Of a stretch of 64,000 nucleotides of DNA, positions 55,952-64,000 are shown piece by piece. The DNA comes from Xanthomonas hydrangeae. Lineage in GTDB: Bacteria > Pseudomonadota > Gammaproteobacteria > Xanthomonadales > Xanthomonadaceae. The translations under genes and the position numbers were made by a program. The notes under the pieces are model-generated. The model was not told where the DNA came from. It made no database searches and saw only the letters and a program-made list of their open reading frames with translations. How positions within the stretch are numbered: position 1 is the stretch's first letter; every line of letters begins with the position of its first letter. The stretch covers positions 4,738,501-4,802,500 of the forward strand of contig LR990730.1 of assembly GCA_905142475.1 (NCBI GenBank), given 5' to 3'.

Positions 55952-56899
55952 TTAAAGAGCGGCGGTCGGTGCGGCCGCCGGAGCAGGTGCCGCGACTGGA
56001 GCGGCCTCGCCGGCAGGCGGTGCTGCGGGTGTGGGCGCCGGCGCCGGGGTGCCGGCCGGTGCAGGCGCTGCGCTGGCACTGCGACGGGCCGCCATCCAGC
56101 GCTGGAATTCGGCCTTGGGTAGCGCTTCCACCACGATCGGCATGAAGCCATGATCCTTGCCGCACAACTCGGCGCACTGCCCGCGATACACGCCCGGCTG
56201 CTCGATATTGGTCCATGCCTCGTTGACGATGCCGGGGATCGCGTCCTGCTTCCAGCCCAATGCCGGCACCCACCACGCATGGATGACGTCATCGGCGGTG
56301 ATCACGAAGCGGATCTTGGTGCCGACCGGCAGCACCAGGCGGTTGTCCACGTCCAACAGATAATGCGGTTGCGATGCAGCGGTCGGACGCTCGCCACTCT
56401 GGCGGATGCGGTCGGATTCGCGCGCCAGCCGGCTGGTGAATTCCACGCCCTGGCCCAGATACTCGTATTTCCACATCCACTGGTAGCCGGTGACCTTGAC
56501 GGTCATCTCCGACTCGCGCGTGTCGTACATCGCAATCAGCTTGGCCGTTGCCGGCCAGGCCATCGCGATCAGCACCAACACTGGAATCACCGTCCACAGC
56601 ACTTCGGCCGTGGTGTTATGGCTGAATTGCGCTGCCACCGCACCCTTGGACTTGCGGAACTTGAACATCGCATAGCCCATCGCACCGAACACCAGCGCGC
56701 CGATCACCACGCACACCCACAGCGCCACCATGTGCGCCTCATAGGCCATACGCGCAGTCTGTGTGACCCCGCGGCCCATGTTGAGCTGCCATTCCTTCGG
56801 GTCGGCCGATTGCGCCCAGACGGCCGGTGCGCTCAACAGCGCCACCATCGCCAAAGCCATCTTCGAATACGTTGCCTTCCAGCTGCTGCGTTGCGTCAT
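55952..56899 (-). CDS. ctaC: Cytochrome c oxidase subunit II (CuA subunit)
   Basis: A 315-aa protein with signal peptide (about 1-29, ending SAPAVWAQ), two membrane helices and a periplasmic cupredoxin domain. The CuA site is intact: H in VIHAWWVPALGWKQD, then QCAELCGKDHGFMPIVV with C-x3-C, H and M ligands. The aromatic electron-entry patch YQWMWKYEY is present. The last ~45 residues are a low-complexity Ala/Pro tail (APAPAGTPAPAPTPAAPP...) with no cytochrome c domain. It is the first structural gene of the operon. Confidence 0.97.
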   Translation of the reverse strand: MTQRSSWKATYSKMALAMVALLSAPAVWAQSADPKEWQLNMGRGVTQTARMAYEAHMVALWVCVVIGALVFGAMGYAMFKFRKSKGAVAAQFSHNTTAEVLWTVIPVLVLIAMAWPATAKLIAMYDTRESEMTVKVTGYQWMWKYEYLGQGVEFTSRLARESDRIRQSGERPTAASQPHYLLDVDNRLVLPVGTKIRFVITADDVIHAWWVPALGWKQDAIPGIVNEAWTNIEQPGVYRGQCAELCGKDHGFMPIVVEALPKAEFQRWMAARRSASAAPAPAGTPAPAPTPAAPPAGEAAPVAAPAPAAAPTAAL

Positions 56900-56915
56900 T
56901 GCCTAGACCCTTACG

Positions 56916-57392
56916 TCATCGGTGACGGCCATTGGCGGCCGCGAGCAAGCGTTTCAGCGTAGTTGCCAGTTCCACACGTTCGGCCGGCCCGAGAAAACTT
57001 CCGATCTCGATCTGCCTGCCGCTGCTTATCAGCAACACCCTGTCGTCGCGTTCCATGGATAACCGCACCCAGTGCGGATGAGCCTGAAACGCTGGTGGCG
57101 CATGCCCGGACGGAAACACCTCGACAACGGCTTCCCCCACCCGGATCGCTTCTTCGCGCTCGCCACTTCGCCACAACTGCCGTAGCGCCAGCGCCACCAC
57201 ACCACTGTGCAACAGGGCGAACACCGGCGCGAACGCATTGCCGGTCCACCACCCCAGGCCTGCAAACAACCACATCGTTCCCGCCAACACTGCGAACAAG
57301 TGCACGAATTGCCTGGCAGACAGTGCCCGCGGAGGCCGCAACCGCACCTGCGTCCCAACCCCTTCGGACATCAACGGCAGCACTTCGATCAT
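56916..57392 (-). CDS. DUF2244 membrane protein upstream of ctaC
   Basis: A 158-aa protein with two membrane helices (about 27-47, RQFVHLFAVLAGTMWLFAGLGWW, and about 51-71, AFAPVFALLHSGVVALALRQL) and a C-terminal soluble region (EEAIRVGEAVVEVFPSGHAPPAFQAHPHWVRLSMERDDRVLLISSGRQIEIGSFLGPAERVELATTLKRLL). This matches the DUF2244 family often found before oxidase genes. The ATG at 57392 is chosen; the frame stays open into putA antisense but lacks protein character. It ends 17 bp before ctaC and may be cotranscribed. Confidence 0.82.
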   Translation of the reverse strand: MIEVLPLMSEGVGTQVRLRPPRALSARQFVHLFAVLAGTMWLFAGLGWWTGNAFAPVFALLHSGVVALALRQLWRSGEREEAIRVGEAVVEVFPSGHAPPAFQAHPHWVRLSMERDDRVLLISSGRQIEIGSFLGPAERVELATTLKRLLAAANGRHR

Positions 57393-57670
57393 TGGCAACA
57401 CGCAGCGCACTGCGGGAATAGCCCGATGGTAGACCCGCGCGAACGCATGCGGCAAGCGTTTCCGGCAATCATTCAATTGCTGCAGTGCAGCTAAAAATGC
57501 GCGTAAATCAATCACTTCCCCGATGCAGGCGGCTGCAGCCAGCAACGATCGAGTCCGCTTGCACGTGCGACGGCGACATGCACAAAACGGCGGAAAAGTT
57601 GCCGCTTCCACACAAGTGCGCAGGTACTTCCGTTCTCTAGAATAAGCGCGGATCCCCAGGCATCTTTCGC

Positions 57671-60600
57671 ATGAACGCTCAGCTCGACCCGCTTGCCTCC
57701 AACCCAGTTGCGCGCCCGCTGTTGGCGCCCGAGCTGCCTGCCGCACCCGGTGCATTACGCGCCGCCATCACCGCCGCCTGGCTCAAGGACGAAGCCGAGC
57801 ACGTGCGCGAACTGCTCGACCAGGCCCGCCTGCCCGCCGCCGAACAGGCCAAGGTGCAGGCGGTCGCCGCCGACCTGGTCACCCGCGTCCGCGCACGTGC
57901 ACAGGACCAGGGTGCGATCGAGGCCTTCATGCGCCAGTACGACCTGGGCAGCGAGGAAGGTGTACTGCTGATGTGCGTGGCCGAAGCGCTGTTGCGCATT
58001 CCCGACCAGGACACCGCAGACAAGCTGATCCGCGACAAGCTCGGCGATGCGGACTGGAAAAAGCACGTCGGCGGCAGCGACTCGGTGCTGGTCAATGCAT
58101 CGACCTGGGGCCTGATGCTCACCGGCAAGCTGGTGCAACTCAACGACCTCACCCGCGCAGACGTGCCGGGCGCGTTCAAGCGCCTGATCGGCCGCGTTGG
58201 CGAGCCGGTGATTCGCCTGGCCGTGCGCCAGGCGATGAAGATCATGGGCCACCAGTTCGTCATGGGCCGCACCATCGGTGAAGCCCTCTCGCGCTCGCGC
58301 AAGAGCAACAACGCCGATTACCGCTATTCGTTCGACATGCTCGGCGAAGGCGCATTGACCATGAAGGATGCGCAGCGCTACTTGCAGGCATACCGCGATG
58401 CCATCCACGCGATCGGCCGCAGCGGCAGTTTCGTCGGCACCGATGTATTCGCAGCGCCCAGCATCTCGATCAAATTGTCCGCACTGTATCCGCGCTACGA
58501 ACATGCCAAGCGTGCGCGCGTGATGGCCGAGCTGGTACCGGGCGTGCTCGAGCTGGCGCAACTGGCCAAGTCCTACGGCATCGGCTACACCGTCGATGCC
58601 GAAGAAGCCGACCGCCTGGAACTGTCGCTGGACATCATCGAGACCACGTTCTCCGACCCATCGCTGGATGGATGGGAAGGCTATGGCCTTGCGGTGCAGG
58701 CCTACCAGAAGCGCACGCCGTACACGATCGATTTCCTCGCCGACCTGGCACGTCGCGTCGGCCGTCGGATTCCGGTGCGTCTGGTCAAGGGCGCGTACTG
58801 GGACGCGGAGATCAAGCGCGCACAGATCGAGGGTCACCCCGGCTATCCGGTCTTTACCCGCAAGCAGAATACCGACGTGTCGTATCTGGCCTGCGCACGT
58901 CGCATGTTCGCGCACAGCGATGCGCTGTACCCGATGTTCGCCACGCACAACGCGCAGACCATCGCGGCGGTCCGCGCAATCGCAACAACCAAGAATTACG
59001 AACACCAGAAACTGCACGGCATGGGCGATGACCTGTATGCGGAAGTGATTCCGGCCGACCGGCTGGGGTTGCCCTGCCGCGTGTACGCGCCGGTCGGCTC
59101 GCACGAGGATCTGCTGCCGTACCTGGTGCGTCGCCTGCTCGAAAACGGCGCCAATTCCAGCTTCGTCAATCGCATCACCGACGAGGGCGTCGCCATCGAA
59201 GACCTGATCCGCGATCCGGTCGAAGCGGTGTCGTCGTTTAGCTCCATTCCGCATCCCAAGATTCCGCTGCCGACCGATCTGTTGCGCAGCCAGAACCAAC
59301 ACAGGAAAAACTCCATGGGCGCCAATCTCGCCAACGACAACGATCTGCGGCAGCTGGCCGAGCAACTCAATGCCGCGATCAAACCGTGGAAGGCTACCCC
59401 ACTGGTGCCCGGCGCAGTGCTCAGCACGCCCAGCGAAGCGGTACTCAACCCCGCAGACCGACGCGAAACCGTCGGCCATTGGCAGCCGGCCGATCCGGCA
59501 ACCGTGCAGAAGGCGCTGGCGTCCGCTGCCGCCGCGCAGCCCGCCTGGAACCGCACGCCCGCCGCCAGCCGCGCCACCATCCTGGAACACGCAGCCGACC
59601 TGCTCGAGGCGCGCATGCCAGAGTTCATGGCGATCTGCGTCAAGGAAGCCGGCAAGACCCTGCCCGACGCAGTGGCCGAGGTCCGCGAAGCAGTCGACTT
59701 CCTGCGCTACTACGCCGGCCAGGCACGCGCCCAGTTCGGCGCCCCCGAGCGTCTGCCCGGTCCAACTGGCGAATCCAACGAGCTGCAGTTGCACGGGCGC
59801 GGCGTGTTCGTCTGCATCAGCCCATGGAACTTCCCGCTCGCCATCTTCCTGGGTCAGGTCGCCGCCGCCCTGGCCGCCGGCAACAGCGTCATCGCCAAGC
59901 CGGCAGAGCAAACCAACCTGATCGGCTACGCGGCGGTGAAGCTGCTGCAAGAAGCGGGCATCCCCGAGGCTGTCGTGCAGTTCCTGCCAGGCGATGGCGC
60001 GACCGTTGGCGCCGCGCTGACCAACGACCCGCGCGTGGCCGGCGTCGCTTTCACCGGCTCCACGGAGACCGCACGGGTCATCAACCGCACCCTGGCTGCA
60101 CGCGACGCCGCGATCGGTGTACTGATCGCCGAAACCGGCGGCCAGAACGCCTTCATCGCCGACTCCTCTTCATTGCCCGAAGCCGTCGTCAAGGATGCGA
60201 TCTCCAGCGCCTTCATGTCCGCCGGCCAACGCTGCTCGGCCGCTCGCGTCTTGTTCGTGCAGGACGACATCGCCGACAAGGTCATGACCATGCTCGCCGG
60301 TGCCATGGGCGAGCTGAAGATTGGCGACCCTGCGCTACTGTCCACCGACGTTGGCCCGGTAATCGACGCAGATGCACTCAAGATCCTCGACGATCATGCA
60401 GCACGCATGGATCGCGAAGCGCGCCTGATCGGCAGCACGGCACTGAATCCAGCAACCGCGCATGGCAGCTTCTTCGCCCCGCGCGCCTATGAGCTGACCT
60501 CGCTGACGCAGCTGCAACGTGAGATCTTCGGACCAGTGCTGCATGTAATCCGCTGGAAAGCGGACCAGCTCGATATCGTTATCGACCAGATCAATGCCAC

Positions 60601-60871
60601 AGGTTATGGACTGACGCTAGGTGTGCACTCGCGCATCGACGAGACCATCGACCGCATCACCACACGCATCGCGGTTGGTAATGTCTACGTCAACCGCAAT
60701 CAGATCGGCGCGGTCGTCGGCGTACAACCCTTCGGCGGCCAGGGCCTGTCAGGCACCGGCCCGAAAGCCGGGGGTCCACATTACCTGCTGCGCTTCGCCA
60801 CCGAGAAGGTCGTCACCGTCAACACGACCGCCGCCGGCGGCAATGCCTCCCTGCTGACCTTGGGCGACTGA
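57671..60871 (+). CDS. putA: Bifunctional proline dehydrogenase / L-glutamate gamma-semialdehyde dehydrogenase
   Basis: PutA oxidises proline to glutamate in two steps with FAD and NAD at the membrane. The 1066-aa protein has a helical arm, the PRODH barrel (about 180-480; RLVKGAYWDAEIKRAQ and DDLYAEVIPADRLGLPCRVYAPVGSHEDLL) and a P5C dehydrogenase domain (about 545-1040; FVCISPWNFPLAIF, IAETGGQNAFIADSS, active cysteine in SAGQRCSAARV). The N-terminus lacks a ribbon-helix-helix, so it is not a DNA-binding trifunctional PutA. It is divergent from DUF2244 with 278 bp between, and is followed by a strong terminator. Confidence 0.96.
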   Translation: MNAQLDPLASNPVARPLLAPELPAAPGALRAAITAAWLKDEAEHVRELLDQARLPAAEQAKVQAVAADLVTRVRARAQDQGAIEAFMRQYDLGSEEGVLLMCVAEALLRIPDQDTADKLIRDKLGDADWKKHVGGSDSVLVNASTWGLMLTGKLVQLNDLTRADVPGAFKRLIGRVGEPVIRLAVRQAMKIMGHQFVMGRTIGEALSRSRKSNNADYRYSFDMLGEGALTMKDAQRYLQAYRDAIHAIGRSGSFVGTDVFAAPSISIKLSALYPRYEHAKRARVMAELVPGVLELAQLAKSYGIGYTVDAEEADRLELSLDIIETTFSDPSLDGWEGYGLAVQAYQKRTPYTIDFLADLARRVGRRIPVRLVKGAYWDAEIKRAQIEGHPGYPVFTRKQNTDVSYLACARRMFAHSDALYPMFATHNAQTIAAVRAIATTKNYEHQKLHGMGDDLYAEVIPADRLGLPCRVYAPVGSHEDLLPYLVRRLLENGANSSFVNRITDEGVAIEDLIRDPVEAVSSFSSIPHPKIPLPTDLLRSQNQHRKNSMGANLANDNDLRQLAEQLNAAIKPWKATPLVPGAVLSTPSEAVLNPADRRETVGHWQPADPATVQKALASAAAAQPAWNRTPAASRATILEHAADLLEARMPEFMAICVKEAGKTLPDAVAEVREAVDFLRYYAGQARAQFGAPERLPGPTGESNELQLHGRGVFVCISPWNFPLAIFLGQVAAALAAGNSVIAKPAEQTNLIGYAAVKLLQEAGIPEAVVQFLPGDGATVGAALTNDPRVAGVAFTGSTETARVINRTLAARDAAIGVLIAETGGQNAFIADSSSLPEAVVKDAISSAFMSAGQRCSAARVLFVQDDIADKVMTMLAGAMGELKIGDPALLSTDVGPVIDADALKILDDHAARMDREARLIGSTALNPATAHGSFFAPRAYELTSLTQLQREIFGPVLHVIRWKADQLDIVIDQINATGYGLTLGVHSRIDETIDRITTRIAVGNVYVNRNQIGAVVGVQPFGGQGLSGTGPKAGGPHYLLRFATEKVVTVNTTAAGGNASLLTLGD

Positions 60872-60911
60872 TCCTCGCCTCGATGCAGACGTCATAGTGC
60901 GGTCGATTGGA

Positions 60912-60947
60912 CCAACAAAACCCCGCTCCCGCGGGGTTTTTTGTTGG
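60912..60947 (+). terminator. Rho-independent terminator of putA
   Basis: AAAACCCCGC pairs with GCGGGGTTTT around a TCCC loop; CCAACA/TGTTGG extends the stem base, and a TTTTTT run is present. It begins 40 bp past the putA stop. Confidence 0.9.
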
Positions 60948-61610
60948 CTTGTGCCCTGGCAATGCCTCATGCGACAGCGATAAGTGATATGGCCAAGCAC
61001 ACGCGTATCGGATGCAGTCTCGGTGAGCAGCATGGCGGCGAAGAATAAGCCAGTCAGCGAGTCACCTTGATCTTGATGAATTGCATGGCCCTGATAGTCC
61101 CAGGGACCCAGATGGTTGCAGGGGTTTGGCGACGGTGGAGTGCAATCAGGACCCATCTGCTGGCACTAGCCGGTGACCGGTTCTCCTCGTGCCGATTTAT
61201 GAGCAGGAAGCCAGCACTATCAAGGGTACGTCCACTGGCAGACGCCCTGACTGGTCGGTTCTTTGACCATATGCCAATCGATCGATAAACAGATGTCTTT
61301 GCGATCATCTGTCTTTGCGATCATCAGGGCACGGTGGATGCCGACGCAGTGCCAAGAAGTCGGTCCCCCAGCATCAAGCGCAGATCCTGGTATCGGTGCC
61401 ATGCTCAGAGTGCCCCTTGGCGGTCCGGGTTCTACGGTGACATTCAGACCTTTTCGGCTTTGCTACCGCGTCCTGCTTCAGCGCGAGCGTCAAGCGCGTG
61501 CGTGGCATCGGTGCCAGGCTCAGCACGGATCTTGAGCGGGCGGATTCGCTGGTGAGCGTGCGGCCTTGCGCTGTGTTTTCGGCGGTTGCGATGCGGATTT
61601 TGGACAAAAA
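60948..61610. other. Gene-free stretch between putA and the rRNA operon end
   Basis: About 660 bp with only short, compositionally unconvincing open frames. It contains an exact 16-bp tandem duplication (TGTCTTTGCGATCATC twice, 61296-61327) and two diverged copies of a (G)TATCGGTGCCATGCTCAG-like segment about 110 bp apart (near 61389 and 61502). I recognise no gene, tRNA or mobile element. Confidence 0.5.
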
Positions 61611-61642
61611 GAAACCCTCAGTCCAGTTGGACTGAGGGTTTC
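61611..61642 (-). terminator. Terminator of the rRNA operon
   Basis: GAAACCCTCAGTCCA pairs perfectly with TGGACTGAGGGTTTC, and on the minus strand the stem is followed by TTTTTGTCC. It lies 10 bp beyond the 5S 3' end. Confidence 0.9.
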
Positions 61643-61652
61643 GGGTAAAGCC

Positions 61653-61767
61653 CCTGGCGATGACCTACTCTCGCATGGCTTGAGCCACACTACCATCGGC
61701 GCAGCTGCGTTTCACTTCCGAGTTCGGGATGGGATCGGGTGGTTCCACAGCGCTAATTTCACCAGGG
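61653..61767 (-). rRNA. rrf: 5S ribosomal RNA
   Basis: On the minus strand the sequence begins CCTGGTGAAATTAGCGCTGT and ends with AGGTCATCGCCAGG, so the termini pair as helix I. The internal CCGATCCCATCCCGAACTCGG loop B-C segment is the universal 5S signature. Length about 115 nt; ends are approximate by a base or two. Confidence 0.95.
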
Positions 61768-61934
61768 AGACGGTTGGAGCGTCGCCAGTTGGAGCTTCCT
61801 CAAACGTGTGCACATTGCTGTGCAAGCGTTTGCGTGTGGAAGCACCTACGGCGCTCGTCTCGCATAGTTAACTTGTGACGTAGCTTGCGTTTGATGATCT
61901 ACCAACGTTCGTTGGGACCAAGGCAACTTGAGGT
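61768..61934 (-). other. 23S-5S intergenic spacer
   Basis: About 167 bp between the 23S 3' end and the 5S gene, without a tRNA. Segments around the rRNA termini should pair for RNase III processing. Confidence 0.7.

Positions 61935-64000
<2,066 letters not shown>

Noticed and set aside
57755..59950. 731-aa minus-strand frame inside putA
   Set aside because: Antisense to clear PutA domains; no family resemblance.

Overview
The window is GC-rich chromosomal DNA from a gamma-proteobacterium of the genus Xanthomonas (Xanthomonadaceae). The genus call rests on an XVIPCD-tailed type IV secretion effector, the heptamer-type intergenic repeats (GATTGGG / CCCGAAT), the long hairpin repeats whose core reads CGCGGCATCCATGCCGCG, and the familiar gene order. 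I cannot name the species. Nothing looks like a prophage, an insertion sequence with a transposase, or a CRISPR array, and I saw no tRNA gene.

Layout. 1-9 kb, mostly minus strand: a partial TonB-like protein, aceK and a monomeric isocitrate dehydrogenase, a lipoprotein, a LysM protein, queF and an M20 amidohydrolase. 8.6-16.5 kb: an MdtABC-like RND efflux operon (one adaptor, two pumps, no outer-membrane channel). 16.6-17.1 kb: an array of 102-bp hairpin repeats. 17.4-23.4 kb, minus strand: 2-oxoadipate dioxygenase/decarboxylase (HglS), secreted proteins of unknown role, a HAD hydrolase, two adjacent EF-hand proteins and a CPXCG zinc-ribbon protein. 23.5-34.4 kb is a region rich in peptidoglycan enzymes: a VanX-type dipeptidase, an XVIPCD effector with two lipoprotein genes upstream (candidate immunity), an AmiD-type amidase, an NlpC/P60 hydrolase coupled to a dipeptide epimerase, and an L,D-transpeptidase-fold protein coupled to an APC permease. 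A second copy of the composite hairpin repeat, inverted, lies inside it. 34.4-39.8 kb: small stress/membrane proteins, a PQQ-type sugar dehydrogenase and a GH3 glycosidase. 40-46.8 kb: folB and tsaD, divergent from a macromolecular-synthesis operon (rpsU-yqeY-yihY-dnaG, no rpoD), then a BASS-type transporter. 47-57.4 kb: a thioredoxin-domain lipoprotein and the complete aa3-type cytochrome c oxidase structural and assembly cluster (ctaC, ctaD, a 56-aa ORF, ctaG, ctaE, SURF1, a SCO-like protein, ctaA, cyoE). 57.7-60.9 kb: putA. 61.6-64 kb: the 3' end of an rRNA operon on the minus strand (5S and partial 23S).

How the genes fit together. The heme A enzymes (CyoE, CtaA) and copper/assembly factors (CtaG, SURF1, the SCO-like protein) serve the oxidase encoded beside them. 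The AmiD, NlpC/P60, L-Ala-D/L-Glu epimerase and permease set forms a plausible murein-peptide salvage route. Beside it lies a candidate killing/immunity locus (peptidoglycan-targeting effector plus lipoproteins). The least explained DNA is the pair of ~265-bp composite hairpin units and the effector's N-terminal domain.
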